Assembly: GCA_013397115.1 (NCBI GenBank)
Contig: VWZW01004687.1
Span: 874,917 to 938,916 of the forward strand
Origin: Edolisoma coerulescens
Taxonomy: Eukaryota; Chordata; Aves; Passeriformes; Campephagidae
Length of the DNA stretch: 64,000 nt
Direction of reading: 5' to 3'
The position numbers and the translations under genes were made by a program. Of the stretch, positions 1-12,600 are shown one piece after another (position 1 is the stretch's first letter; every line of letters begins with the position of its first letter). The notes below the pieces were generated by a model. That model saw only the letters and a program-made list of their open reading frames with translations. It was not told where the DNA came from and did not search any database.

Positions 1-1207
1 TCATAACTGTTTTGAAGATAAATGACTCCTTTTAGAAAGAGTTAAGCTGTAATAGTGAGTGCTGTAGAAAAATCCAAATGAAATATGAGTCATTCCATCT
101 TTGTAGTGGAATATTTATAGTGTGAGGAAAAAAAAACCTGAAGTCACATTTTGAAAATGGGAGGTGAAATACTGGATAAATAGATAAGTCCCGTAGGGGA
201 AAAAGTATGAGGCTACATGATGGCATGGATGCATATAAAGGTATACATTAAAATTGACAAACAGCCATGATTAGGATATGTCCTGATGTCTAAGTGCTTA
301 AATTTACAATCTTGAGATGATTTTGTAACTTCTGTGCATGTGTGGTCTAAGGTTTGATGAGTGCAAAAATTGAAACAAAAAACTCCTTCCTGTAACATCA
401 CATATGTCCTGACCCTGTTCTGTAGCACTGGAATATTCTGATCTGCTGCACACCTCTTTGCCATTAGATTAGATGAAAACAGAAGTAGCATAAATGTGAA
501 AGAAGGCTATTTCTGATCTAGCTCTTCCTTGCCTTGCTCAAATCACAGTCCCCTTTGCCTGCAAAATGCTACTTCTTTGTTCAGTCTCTTCATCTTAATA
601 TAATTCTCTTTGTCCATTCAGGAGTCTCGTGTCCTCCAGTCTCACTGTTCTAGTCTCTGCTTTCCCTTCATTCTCTATTTTTGCTCCTGTCCAGATCCAC
701 ACCCACATCCAGGTGGAAGGTCCTGAGCTTCAAGCATGAAGTGCAGCTTGTTGCTCTTTGGCCGGATCTGGGTAGCCTTCCATTAACATGGCAGAAGACA
801 CTGCCTGAATATGACAGTCGGCAGCTTGCTGAATTTCAGGATATGGCATTGTCACTGCTGCCTGAAGAGCGTTTCCTCACACTTTTTGTAGTACAATAGA
901 AATAGTATTTTTCTCCAGCCTCCCTGTCAGAAGTAATTGAATTGTTTTGTCAATATTTCCCAAATATATTCCAGATTTTCTTAAAACTCAGGCTAAATAA
1001 AGCAATGGAAAGGCAACCTCATCACAGAGAGTCCTGGCTAGCTTTAAAATTACTTGGAGAGGTAACTTTGCTTGTACCTGGGGCAATGATGCTCAAGGCA
1101 GAAGATTCTCAATTGAGACGTACCATAGGACTGTCGTACGATGTCTCTGTGCAATGTCTTTTTTACATGTATTTTTCATGTGGAAGTGTTCTGTTTTGCT
1201 CTCCCAG
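1..1207 (+). other. SLCO5A1: SLCO5A1 intron, 3' part
   Basis: This is the sequence upstream of the first SLCO5A1 exon in the window. I see no transporter-like open frame or clear repeat in it. It ends in a pyrimidine-rich tract and CAG at 1205-1207, the acceptor of the next exon. The 72-codon open frame at 681-899 does not resemble any OATP segment and looks like chance. Confidence 0.6.
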
Positions 1208-1449
1208 GTCAGAAATTACACAGAATGTGCCTGTGTGCAGAGTCGCCAGGTGATCACTCCGCCGACAGTGGGCCAGCGCAGTCAGCTCCGGCTGGTGATT
1301 GTCAAAACCTACCTGAATGAGAACGGCTACGCTGTGTCTGGGAAGTGTGATCGGACCTGCAACACGCTCATCCCGTTCCTCATATTCCTCTTCATTGTAA
1401 CCCTTATAACAGCATGTGCCCAGCCATCAGCAGTCATAGTGACACTCAG
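1208..1449 (+). CDS. SLCO5A1: SLCO5A1 exon: end of extracellular loop 5 and TM10
   Basis: This 242-nt exon opens in phase 0 after CTCCCAG and closes before GTGAGA, leaving two bases (AG) of a split Arg codon. It encodes [10 protein letters not shown] with an N-Y-T glycosylation sequon, then Cys residues typical of the OATP Kazal-like loop, then a hydrophobic helix ending AVIVTLR. The in-frame ATG at 1154 is in the intron and is not a real start. Confidence 0.92.
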
Positions 1450-4400
1450 GTGAGAACTCACTTACGTTTTTTAAGTGTTTTTGCCATGCCCGTTTATCAC
1501 CAGTGCCTGTCAAGCTTGTGTGTCAAAAAAAGTGAATAGAATAGGGCTGACAGGGATTGGGTGAAACTTGTTTGTATTTAGAATATGTAATATGATAATC
1601 CACTTTAGGAAACATGAAGTGCACAGTGAATTCCAGGTGCTGTAAGGAGAAAACAAGTGAAACATCATGGAAGAAAATTATTACTCCTGAGAAATTTTCA
1701 ACCTTTTTAGAGCAATGGTTTGGATTTTCAAATGCAAATGAAATAAGTTAGCATTTAAAATTATCCTTTTCTCATTCTTAAAATTGCTCATTGCTGCCAC
1801 ATGCCTGGTTTTGAGTCTTCCTTTTTTTATCTTCACAGGAATTTTGAACTTGTACTGTAGTAGTGGTGTTATTGCCACTACTCTAAGGATATCCTTAGAG
1901 AACACACTGCCTTTGTAGTAAAAAGGCAGTGGCATTTATTTGTCAATTTGAAAAAAAGCATTCATATTTTTGGATTGGCTTTTCCCATCTCTGCCATCTA
2001 GTTTGTTAAACATAATCATTCCCTTTAACATCTTTGTCCATTTAAAATACAGTTCCTGTAAGTGAAGTTGTGCTATTTTTAAAGAAAAGTGAGCTGAAAA
2101 AATATAATATGGTCTACTGCTAAAATTTTTATTTGTATAATCTATGTCACTGCTATTTAAAGAGAAGGAGGAATTAGAGGAAAGTTATATAATTATTTAC
2201 TAGAATTTACAAAGCATACCCATAGGCATTGGTTCTGCTGGTAACAGGAGGACGAAGAATGGTTTAAAGATGTCTATTTGGTTTGGGATCTGAAGCTGAA
2301 GAGCTCAGAGTTGAAGAAGTAAGTTCTTTTCAGATGAAGATGAGCTGGAAGATTAAAAAAAAGAGAATAAAATAATTCAGTTGGAAGGGACCTACAATGA
2401 GCACAGAATCATAGAATCTGAAGGGGTTTGAAAGGACATTAAAAATTAACCTCGTTCCAACTTGCTGTCGTGGACAGGGACACCTTTCCTAGACCAGGTT
2501 TCTCAGAGCTGCATCCAGCCTGACCTTGAACTCTTCCAGGGATGGGGCATCCACCACTTCTCTGGGCAACCTGTTCCAGTGCCTCACTGCCCTCACAGTG
2601 AAGAATTTTCTCCTAATATCTAATCTAAACCTACTCTCTTTCAGTTTGAAGCCATTGCCCCTTGTCCTGTCCCTACATGTTCTGGTAAATACTCTCTCTA
2701 ATCATCCAGTCCAACTGCCTGACCACTGCAGGACTGAGCAGAAATGAAAACCTGTTAGTGAGGGCATTGTCCAAACACTGACAGGCATGGGGCATCGACC
2801 ACCTCTCTAGGAAGCCTCTTCCAGTGTTTGAAGCACACCCAAAATCATCCAGATGCAAATGGGCATCCTGTCCATGAGACCAGGTTAGAGCTGATCTGAA
2901 GTAAATCCCTACGAATGCTTGAAATGCTTGTGGTGTACATGTCAGGTCTCAGCACTAGCTGTTTAGCTGTGTAAATTGCTAACATAGAGATATATTTTGT
3001 CCTCGTTTTGTGTAAAATCTGTCTTCAAATTGAGTTTTTTTTAAAACCAGTCTTGGGCCTTTTATTTCTGTGAGAATGGTCCTCCCAACCAAATGGGATT
3101 TCCTTCTGGTAGTGTTGTCTTTAGAGCTTCACTCTGATATTCTGGGACAAATTTAGCCCCCTGTAAAAATAATAATAATGGCAAATCTTTGTAATAGGTC
3201 ACAGAAACTTGGAAAAAACGAGGCAGGTCAGGGCTTAGCTTTGGTATCCTTAGGCTCAGTCATGAGCACAGCTATGAAACCCTCTGGCAGGAATCTTTGT
3301 CTCACCCCCTCCAAGGACAAGCACTCTCTTGCTCTCATTTTCTCAGCTCAGGTGGCTGAGGTCTATGCAGGAGCCTGCTGCTGACACATGGAGGACTGTG
3401 CTGTGTCACATTGTGGAATTTTGTCTTCCAGTTTGCTTTTCAAAAAATCCTCAGAATGGGTGTAAGGATCACTGTTGGGACATGGAAGTCAGGCACTTGG
3501 GGCTGGCACATCAGAATTCCAGCTGCTCAGCCTTACCTCAGCTGCTGTGTGCACAGCACCATTATAATTCAGAGACTTCTGACTTTATTCCTTCCGTCTC
3601 TGGATTTCCCATGTGTAAAATAATACTAGTAAAAAAATGTTGCCCTTGCACTGCAATTATGCAAAGGCAAATGAAGGTCGATATCGCAGTGAACCTCACA
3701 ACAGTGAGGTCCATAAGGGACATCTCCAACAGGATTTTGTAATGTTCTGTACCAAAACTGGTGGCCCACACACGTGGACAGTGACACCTGCTGTCCCAAA
3801 CCACGTATTGTGCTTTGTGCATTGGTCCAAGGTCTGTGGCCCAAGTTGGTTCTCCAATTTCTCAATTTCTTGACTCCAAAACTTGATTTTACAGCTGCAT
3901 CCCTTTGACTACAGACTTTTTGTGTGTTTTTATGGTGTATTTCAATGTCATTAGAAGCTGTCTATCTCAAGACTTTAAGAATTAAAAATATTTTAAAATC
4001 CGTAGATGATTTGTGGTTTACTGAAATTGTAGTTGCAGTGTGGAATCTTGTTACCTTGTATTTAGTCTTTGTAAGCTTGACATTTTTCCTTTGAAACCAG
4101 TGGAAGGAATCTTGTATTATTTGAATTGAAAAGATATTTAAAGAGACAGTTTGGATGTTTGTACTGATATTTTTCCTAAAGTAACTCCAAAATGCTTACG
4201 GTACAAAAAAGATCTGTTAAATTCAGAAACTGAGTCCAGCTTTCAGCAATTTAGTTGTCCATTAATTCTAATTTACCTCAAAAATATTAAGAAAAATAAA
4301 TTAAGACATATGAAATAATAGAAAGCTATCATGAGAAGGCATAAACATTTTGTGTGGATTTTCTAAATTTCCTTAATGGGTTTGGATCAAATTCTTCAGG

Positions 4401-6339
4401 CCTTACACAGGTAAAGAAAGGTCAAAAGGCCATGACTGAGATTTTGATTAAACAGTTTCAGAAGGGGCTGGCTATATTTTTTCCTAGCAATAGGAGTTAA
4501 CAATAGTAGAAGCTAATGAGAAGACATTTAGACAAAGATTTTCTGTAGCTCAGAAAAAAGCCATGAGGTAGAGCCAGAACATACCAGGATGATTATTGGT
4601 TTTGACTGTTTCTTCACTGGAGTTTTCTGTTCACCTGCTAGGTCTGTGGAAGATGGGGAGCGGCCCTTTGCACTAGGAATGCAGTTTGTTTTATTAAGAA
4701 CTCTTGGTAAGTCTTACAGTAGCTCAGCATTTCCATAAAGGCCATGTTCAGCTTAAATGCACCATAAAAATATCAAAATTCCATAAACCTGCAACTAACT
4801 GCTCGACTAACTGTATTAGGAACCTAAAATTAATAGCTTCTGAAAACATTGCATCTGAAAATGTGGTTAATTTACATTGTTGTCCCAGAAAGATATATTT
4901 TTTACAGTTTCAAATTGTATTTAAAAATTAATAGTTACTAAATATTATTTTATAAGGATTTTTTTGCTTTCAAAAACAGATTTTTGTTGCTTTCAGCAAT
5001 AACAATAGTTTTTTAATTTTTAAAATAAGCATTTATTACTTAATGTCTTTCAAGTGTTTCAAAGCAAAAAAGCATACATGTTAAAAGTCTTTACTTTTCA
5101 AAGCACTGTCTTTCAAGCTCTTGAATTTCTAAAATCCTGCCCATAAAGAACACTCGAGGTGTTCAGTTACTATGAAATATATGACTAGAGCAAGCGAGGT
5201 CCATTGTAAGAGAACAAGAGAAGTCCATAGAGCTGCATCTTCAGGTTTTGTTTGAGGAAGGACATTTCAATCTCATCTTAAAGGTGTTGTATTTCTGGAG
5301 GAAGCAGGAGCATTCAGTGGACTGGCTGCATTTTTAGCTGCCTTAGAAGTTAGTCTGTTTCTTAGGAAGATCTATTCAAAAGGAAATTTATGATCTTAGT
5401 GGTCTTACCACTTACATCTATCTTCAAAAATATTTTGTGGTCTTCAGTGCTTTTTCTCCTTAATCTAAAAACAGCACCTTTCCCAACTCGTGTGCAAAGG
5501 ATGTTCAACAGGTAGTGCTATGGAGATAATGTATTTCACCTTCTCTCATATTTTACTTCCTGAGAGCAAAATTGGATCTTTTTTGAGCGGGACACATAGC
5601 TCAAGAAGAGCTGTCTGGGGACAGCAGACTTAAGTACCTGTTGTTAAGGTGCTGCTGCATTTGCTTCTTTGTTTGAATTCTCTCCATTTGTGGTAGGTTT
5701 CATGTGGGGGATAAATAGTGTTGGTGGGAAGATTGGCTGACCAGTTTTCCATGTTTTACATTTCATGTGAGAACAGCAGTGCAGAAATCTCAAAAATGTT
5801 CAACCTACACTCTTTGGCTGAGGCATATAGTTTCTTTAGAAGTTTTCCACAATATGCTAACACATAATATTTCTCTTGCTATTTTTGCTTCAGCTTACAT
5901 TCCCACTCCAATTTATTTTGGGGCTGTTATTGACACCACGTGCATGCTTTGGCAGCAGGATTGCGGCGTACAAGGATCTTGCTGGGAATACGATGTCACC
6001 TCGTTTCGTTTTGTCTACTTCGGGTTGGCAGCTGCTCTCAAGTTCGTGGGATTCTTTTTTATTTTCCTGGCCTGGTATTCCATAAAGTGTAAAGAAGAAC
6101 AACTGCAGAGACGGAGTTGGAGGGCTTCGCCGGTGAACACTGTGAGTGAGATGGTTGGACAAGCTGGACCCCAACAAAACTATGCACGGACTAGATCCTG
6201 CCCTACCTTCAGTTCCCGAGGAGACATCAGTGTGGCACAAGGAATGAACTGCTTAGCACAGACCTACCCCGGCCCTTTTTCAGAAGCAATAAATTCCTCA
6301 AAGGAAAATGCATTGGAAGAAGTCACTGTTGAGATATAG
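1208..6339 (+). CDS. SLCO5A1: SLCO5A1, solute carrier organic anion transporter family member 5A1 (last three coding exons)
   Basis: This is the C-terminal part of a 12-helix plasma-membrane transporter of the OATP family. Exons are 1208-1449, 4642-4706 and 5894-6339, all with GT/AG borders and phases that join exactly (0, 2, 1). The product starts in the Cys-rich Kazal-like loop before TM10 (TECACV, then GKCDRTC). TM10 follows ([18 protein letters not shown]), then the family block [16 protein letters not shown] leading into TM11 ([14 protein letters not shown]), and TM12 ([18 protein letters not shown]). The cytoplasmic tail has [11 protein letters not shown] and [11 protein letters not shown], which I remember from mammalian SLCO5A1 rather than other OATPs. 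The 5' exons lie left of the window. Substrates of this member are poorly defined. The neighbour SULF1 on the opposite strand matches the human order. Confidence 0.93.
2366..2900 (-). mobile_element. Older CR1 LINE fragment, interrupted by a younger CR1
   Basis: The + strand at about 2366-2400 reads as the reverse complement of a CR1 3' end (CAGTTGGAAGGGACCTACAA). The same element resumes at about 2702 with ATCATCCAGTCCAACTGCC and continues through GGCATGGGGCATCGACCACC and CTCTTCCAGTGTTTGA. The stretch between is a second CR1. The element is therefore on the - strand, truncated at its 5' end and old. The right edge near 2900 is approximate. Confidence 0.7.
2401..2701 (-). mobile_element. CR1 LINE 3' fragment (younger, inserted in older CR1)
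   Basis: This reads as a reverse-complemented CR1 3' end. It starts with the terminal 8-bp repeats (CACAGAAT, CATAGAAT), then the blocks GGACAGGGACACC, CCAGGGATGGGGCATCCACC, CTCTGGGCAACCTGTTCCAG and CCATTGCCCCTTGTCCTGTC. It is about 300 bp, truncated at the 5' end as most avian CR1 copies are. Confidence 0.85.
4642..4706 (+). CDS. SLCO5A1: SLCO5A1 65-nt exon (lead-in to TM11)
   Basis: A 65-nt exon flanked by CTGCTAG and GTAAGT. Its first base completes the Arg codon left by the previous exon. It then encodes [20 protein letters not shown] and L, and ends with one base of the next codon. The E-R-x-F-A-L-G-x-Q-F pattern is a hallmark of OATPs just before TM11. It is too short to show up as an isolated open frame. 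Confidence 0.92.
4707..5893 (+). other. SLCO5A1: SLCO5A1 last intron
   Basis: A 1187-bp AT-rich intron with a strong GTAAGT donor and a TTTTTGCTTCAG acceptor. I see no repeat family or coding signal in it. The ATG at 5767 that opens the long frame running into the last exon lies in this intron, so it is not a start codon. Confidence 0.8.
5894..6339 (+). CDS. SLCO5A1: SLCO5A1 last coding exon: TM11-TM12 and cytoplasmic tail
   Basis: After the CAG acceptor the exon completes an Ala codon and encodes [21 protein letters not shown] Cys-rich extracellular turn follows ([13 protein letters not shown]), then TM12 and a tail of about 85 residues ending in EEVTVEI and a TAG stop at 6337-6339. The tail holds basic QLQRRSW, Ser/Arg-rich ARTRSC and QTYPGPF, shared with my memory of mammalian SLCO5A1. 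The very C-terminus differs from mammals as I recall them. Confidence 0.93.
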
Positions 6340-7150
6340 ACCCCTGGCTTGGTAATGTAATAATTTAGTTTTGTTGGTTGACTTAATTACGGCGCCTTGT
6401 AAAACACCTGTGCCTTCTATTTTTAATCTAAATGTAACATGTGATAAAACCAACAAATCTTGATGCAAACAACCATAATATGTTCCTGAGGGCTGGATAC
6501 CTCAAACCAACCCGAGTTCTTATTTCTCCCCTCCCGACAATGGAGTTTTAAAAATTGTGTTTGTAATTATTTCAGATGTGTCCATTAAATGTCCATGCTC
6601 TGATCTAATATCATTGTAAAGTTGAGGTGTTATGAACAGCAGAAGTCAGTGGAGGAGTGACAAAAACTCATATTGTTGACGTCTAGACTCACAAAAATGC
6701 TTAAATGTATTGTCAACTTCATATCTGCAAATTGTATTTTTAAGAGATGAGTAATTACTGTGAGTTCTGCTACAAAGCACAACCGAACTTATTTAAACTA
6801 TGCAACTTATTTGGGTAATTGTATGTGCAGCAAATTAAGTTTAAAGCTTGCTTTTAAAGACATTACTGCAACTGAATTTGAAAGGGGCTGTTTTCAGGCG
6901 TAATCATTAAATTAAAAAATAACATAAGATTTAAAGTACTGTTAATAACATGTCAAGCCATACAAGAGTTATGCATCAGGTAATGTTTGCAAATGTTGAG
7001 TTGTAACATCTTTATCCTGTCAAAATGTGCATTAATTTTCACTTGATGGGATGTAGTCATTCTTTACAAATGTAATGCTTGAAGTAAAAAACTTCAGTAT
7101 TGGTTTATAGTAACATTAAGATGTAGGAATCATACACTCATACCAGAGCA
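6340..7150 (+). other. SLCO5A1: SLCO5A1 3' UTR, proximal part
   Basis: This AT-rich sequence directly follows the stop codon and has no open frame, as expected of a 3' UTR. ATTAAA hexamers occur near 6585 and 6905, and AATAAA near 8094 and 8206. None is clearly the used signal, so the transcript end is undetermined. The 7150 limit is only where the AT-rich, repeat-free character stops. Confidence 0.5.
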
Positions 7151-9525
7151 GCACCAGAAATGTGCATATTTCTGCAATGTTATTTGAGTGGCTGTTGCTA
7201 GCACCAAATCCATACTTTCCCGAAGAAGAAAACAGCTGGTTATAGCTTGATAGGAAGTTTGGCTGTCCTTCAGAATTGTGTGCCAGTCTAGTTTGGCTTC
7301 AGTGGGAAGGTCCTGAGGGAGAGCCAATGGCCTGGTCTGGTGTCTGGGACCTGGTGGGTGCCTCCCAGCCAGCAGCAGCAGAGTTCAGGCTGGTGCTGCT
7401 CCCACCTGCTGCAGGAGGGAGCAGAGGAGCCCCTCCGGAGGGCTGCGAGCAGCCTGCCCGCCGTGGTGCCAGCTAGGAGGCTCTCCCTGCGCTCCTGGCA
7501 CCACCGAGGCGCTGAGCACCCTGACACCCCGGCCGGCTGGGAAGGGAGGGCTGCCCCAGACCCTCTCTTTTCTGCCACACTTCTGCCTCTCTGGCTGCCC
7601 GGTGCTGGGCAGGCTGGTGGGACAAGCCTGGAGGTCCTGGTTGTGTGGTTTGTCCCACATGGCTGCCTTTCCTTTTCTTAGCTTCTCTGAAAGTTCCTGT
7701 GAAGGCAAAGGGTGAGTTTGTCCCTCCTTTGGCCTTCCAGGTGAAGAGCTAATAGAAATTATCAGCAAGGGTGGACTCACGGGATGTGATGTGGCCTTTG
7801 CTTATTCCAAATTACTGTAGTGTGTTCTCTTCCCGGGAGATGCTGAGACTTTCTAATCAAATGTGCTTGGCAATTCATTTCTTGCTCTGGAGGCTTTGTG
7901 GTGCCATGCTCATGAGGTACTAATGATGTCTCAAAGGGCAGAAAATTATTTCAGTTGGACATTAGGAAGTCAAGGCTCTATTGTGCCCTGCAGGGGAAGT
8001 CTTAGAAGTGTAGGAAATTAAAAGCAGTCTTTTAAGAGGACTCAGTGAATAGTCTGGTTTGGATTTTGCTGAGTAGAGAACTTGTGGGAAAATAAATAGG
8101 AAAGAGCAGAGCTTCTACGTATTTTTGAACAGAGTTATTCCTCATTTAATTTTTCAATTTAGGATATGTATATTGATCAAACGTTATATGGAACCAAGTC
8201 CTTGAAAATAAAGGCAGTACTCTCCTTGGCATCCATTTAGTTGTCCTGGAAAGAGTAGATTTCCCTCTCTGCCTTTGCCAACTGCCTTTTGTCATCACCT
8301 GGATCTTCTTGACCAGCAAATGGGGACTACCTATGGGGCTGCTTATTTCAGAATGTCCTAGTCCACTTATGTAGTTTGTGACAATTCTTACTCTTTGTGT
8401 CTGGAAACTCAGATTTTTCTACCCCAAACATTTTTTGATAACTTCCTACTATTCTGTCCATATTAACAGCTTTTTTTGGGTTAAGCCTGAGAATGTTTTT
8501 TCCTCTTATGCAGCCACCAGATTCAATGTGTCCTCAGTCAGCACACACTCTCTGAGATGCTGGCTTCTACAGTCCTTATCTCAAGAAATAAATTTCCTTG
8601 GCTCAAAGGTGTTTGATACATATATATATATATATTTGCTGTAGGAGATCAGAATAGATGATAAAAATATTTCCTTTTGCTCCAGTCTCAAATGCTTGTT
8701 GCACCAAGAATTTTCTGCCATGGCAAAAATTGGCAAAGTAGGGGGACAAAGCATAATTGCAGCCCAGCATTCAACCATTTTTATCACTTCCCCATTTTAA
8801 TCATCACAGGGAGAAGTGAAGAGTGACAATCTTTTCAAATACCTCAGAAACAGAGCATTTAGGGAATTGTAAAAGACTGAAGATAATCATCTATCCTGAT
8901 CTCTTGTATTTCATGCCTTGTGTATGTCTGTTCCATACAAAAGCCAAGGGAGAGCAGATTAGGATTTTCAGGAACTAATGGCACTGATGCTAAAGAATGA
9001 TAGAAGTGACACTTCTGCAGCTGCTGCTGCTTCTGAGCTTTCAGGGGAATTCAGAGCTTGTTGCAATGGAGACCATCTGTTTTTTAGGATATCCTGACCC
9101 TTCAGCTTCTAAGAACATTCATATTTTCTAAATGGTTGAGAAAGTGGAATGTAGAAGGAAAGATGTTTACTTCAGAAATACTGAAAAAGCCTTCTTTACA
9201 CAATTTCAATTTTAATTTTTAATTAAAAACTAAATTTTAATTTTTTCTTTGAGAATTACAGGCAAAACAAAATGTAATTATTTACTTTTCAAACAAATTT
9301 TTTCCTGTTTTTGAATATAGATAATTTTGGCAACGCAAATAAATTTCTATAAAATCAATTAAGTCAGTGTCCTCTGAAAGAAAGAAAACCCAAACTCTGG
9401 CCAGTTTTTGATTGATTCCTGAAGGAGGGTTTCCTGTGAGTAATCTATAATAGTCTAAACTAAGCCAGTAAAGGTATGCAGGGGACATTAACTTCCTAGA
9501 AATGTGAATTCCAGCATTGTCATTG

Positions 9526-9672
9526 ATGCATGACCGATACATGGACTGCAACCTGCCGAACGAACACCGTGTTCTGTCATTGCTGGAGGAAGCAGAATCT
9601 CCAGACGTCGAGTGCATCCCTAGCAGTAGGCACAGTCAACACTTGGTGCTAAACCAACTTCACAAGAACTAA
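9526..9672 (+). other. Small unassigned open frame (48 codons) in a CpG-containing patch
   Basis: An ATG-initiated frame on the + strand encodes 48 residues (central part NEHRVLSLLEEAESPDVECI) and stops at 9670-9672. An in-frame TGA just upstream closes it on the left. It stands out because it has several CpGs and acidic, coding-like composition inside very AT-rich DNA. I do not recognise the peptide. It could be a pseudogene scrap, a conserved 3' UTR element, an alternative exon or chance. Confidence 0.2.
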
Positions 9673-12600
9673 AAAAGAACTTTGCCTGTCATCCAGTGAA
9701 GGGACCCATGCTGTCTTCCTACTGTGAAATCCTCTCACCACAGAATATAAAGTTCTATGAGGTTGTAATTTTTGCCACCTTCCTGCTCTTTTTTAATATC
9801 GCTTATTAATTTGTAGTATTAGCTATGCATTCATTATGGCTCTGATCCAGCAGAACACTTCAATATGTGGGTAAATTTATATACTTAAGTAATGCACTTA
9901 AAAATAATGCACATATGTAAGTACAGGACTGAATCCTGTCTGCATTCATAAAAGGAGTTCCTTTATCCAAAGAGTATTTTTATGATGAGCTTTTCCCGGC
10001 ATGGATTCAGCGATAACTGTAACCAGAATAGCACAAAGTAGCACTTGAGTACTCTCCTGTGGCATTCAGGTGTAGCTACTTACATATCTGGCAATGGAGC
10101 AAAGCTGTCATTTTCAAACAGAATTCAAATTCAAAATATTTTGTGGGAATGGTCTAAGATTCATTCTAGCTCTTCATGCCATTCACTTATTTTATGAATT
10201 TCAGGCTGAACACCTGTGTGTTACGTGGGGAGATAGATTAAATAAAGGCATCTTTCTGACCTTAGAGCCAATGAAATTGCTCAAGTAATGCTGTAGACTC
10301 GAGTTGTGCCCTTTCACAGGATTTGGACCTAGAGGTTCAGATGACAAATGGTCAGTATCCCGCACAAACAGAGCAGAGCACTGCTTCAGAGAGCATGTCT
10401 GGAACAGGGGTCAGCACCTTCTGCACCGTTCTTGCGGGTTTTCCCACAAAATGCCTGAATAATTGCTGCCTTACTACATTTTTCTGTGCATGTGATACCA
10501 CTTCACGGTGTTATATTGATGTAAAACTGGTGATAAATAGGTCCAAAGTGTCCTACTGCTATTTTGGAGCTAGATTCTCGCCTCACCAGTCCAATGTTGA
10601 GGCTGAAGAACTAGGCCATACCTTGGGCTGGAAGTTAACAAGCTAGTGCTTTAGCAAGTGTGTGTGAACTAGGGAGTATCAAGTGCTTGTTTAGCCTTTA
10701 AACTCTACTCACTGGTTATTGCTATTATTTTCAGAGATCAAAGACAAAAAACTTCCTAAACAAGTTTATCTTTTTCTGTTTTCTTAATAATGTGTCTTCT
10801 ACAATGGCTTAGGAGATGCCACGCTGCATGCTTCAGAATCTGAGTTTCCCCAGCTGAAGCTATACAGCTGTGGTTGCTTTCCAGGGGCTTAAAACCCTGG
10901 AGCAGAGATTTACCTGGACTGTGACCTGCATCGTCATTGCTTTGGACAGTGTTTGCTACTTGTAGGTTAAACCTGTAATCAACACATTTCAGGTTCTTCA
11001 TGTACTGGACTTGATTTTTTGGACACTTTCATCTCTTCAGAGTGCTTAGAAAATGGGCAGTGTCAGGGTGGTAGATTTATTCTCTGGCAGGGAATTCGGG
11101 TTTCTTCTTTTTTCTTTTAACGTCTTGTTTGACAAATAACAATTCAAAAAGATTGCATGTAAACACTGTCACAGAGATGTGGAACCTTCAGTGTGAGGAC
11201 AGGGTATGGCCAGGGTTCACTTGATTTGTCTTCTTTACACTGAGTATCACTAATACATGTTACTTTGTGCCCAAAGGTGTGAAAGCCTACCTGATCCTCA
11301 AGAAAGAAATTTTTCCTGTATTTTCTTTATAATCTATTGCGTAAATTAAGGAGGAGAGTTAACACTACCCGTGTCCTGTGGCCATAGCCATTACATAGTT
11401 AATAACTACAGTTAATTACTTTAGCAGTCACCCCTTCAGTCCTTCAGTTAAGGTATTTTTTTTATTAATACAGACTGTTAAACACAGACATAACTCTGCA
11501 ATTTCAAAGTAGCTCCAAAGTTTTCTTGACTTCAAGTGTTACAGAATAGATGCTTATTTTTCCAGGTACCATTCTACTGTTCTAATTATTGCATTATCCA
11601 TTGTGTGTGTTGTCTTTTCTTATTTTTTTAATCTCAAAGCAGTTGTCACAATGTTATCCTGTAATAATGTTCTGTTCATTGTATAGAATAGGTGAAAAGC
11701 TGTGGAATTAATGAAGGGCTACAAAAAGCATCCAAAACATTGTTCACCTTGAGGAAGGGTGAGACAGCTTGATAATCTCTGGACAAATGACTAAACAACA
11801 CTGTGGTGCTAATAGGTACTGAAGTATTTTATGATGTATCCACTATGACTTAAATGACATATTCAAAGCATGTCAGTGATGCAAGTGCATGTGTTTCTGT
11901 TCCTGAAGTCTGGACTGCTCCGACAAAGACAGTGTTTGTAATTCCTGGTGGGCCAATTCCTTCCTAGCTCTTCTGTGGGAAAGGAATTTCAGGAGTCTGT
12001 GTAGGATCTGGCCCAGCACTAATAGGTAAAGTAAAAGCTACACAGAGCACAGAAGTCTCGAGTAGAATGTATTCAGCCTGCTGTAGCATGTTACTTTATT
12101 TACTTGCTTTGCTTAAGCAGGGGCTAAAAATAAATTCTGTAGTAATGATAAGAAACACTGGGCTAAATTCTGGAACCACTTAACCAAGCAATGTTAGCAA
12201 GCATTTGAATTAAAATGAGGATTGAGGTCTGAAATATGAATGTTCATGGAATACCGGAAAGAGAGGGGTAGAATAAGAGCAAATTCTATCTCTAGGAATG
12301 GAAAAAGGCCAAATCTGGTTGACTTTAGAGTGAGCTATGATTTCCAACAGAGGAGTTTGGTTTTAAAATCTTGAAGACAAAATTTTTTCCCTTCCATTTT
12401 GAATTGTGAACCATATTTTGTGTTAATGTGCCTGGGCTGCTCATGCAGGACAGGTGTCTGTACTCTTAATAGCACTGAAAGCACTAATAGCACTAATCAC
12501 ACTTCTGACTGACAAGCCAGAAATTTTGCCTCTGTAGCAAACTCCATATTTGAAAATTAGGAGAGAAATTTCAAAACAAAACAAAAAAATATGTACAAAA

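Larger units (their letters stand above)
1450..4641 (+). other. SLCO5A1: SLCO5A1 intron with nested CR1 copies
   Basis: This 3.2-kb intron lies between the TM10 exon and the 65-nt exon. It has a GTGAGA donor and a CACCTGCTAG acceptor. It contains the nested CR1 fragments at about 2366-2900. I see no other gene in the rest. The open frames around 3329-3873 overlap each other in several frames and are taken as chance. Confidence 0.8.

Noticed and set aside
681..899. 72-codon + strand frame as an extra SLCO5A1 exon
   Set aside because: Its peptide has no resemblance to any OATP segment and does not lead in phase into the 1208 exon.
3560..3635. MIR-like SINE (CCCATGTGTAAAATAAT)
   Set aside because: Only one short MIR-like string is visible. 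Too little to call.
5767..5893. ATG and upstream extension of the long frame into the last SLCO5A1 exon
   Set aside because: This part is intron. The acceptor CAG at 5891-5893 and the exact phase with the 65-nt exon show the coding exon begins at 5894.
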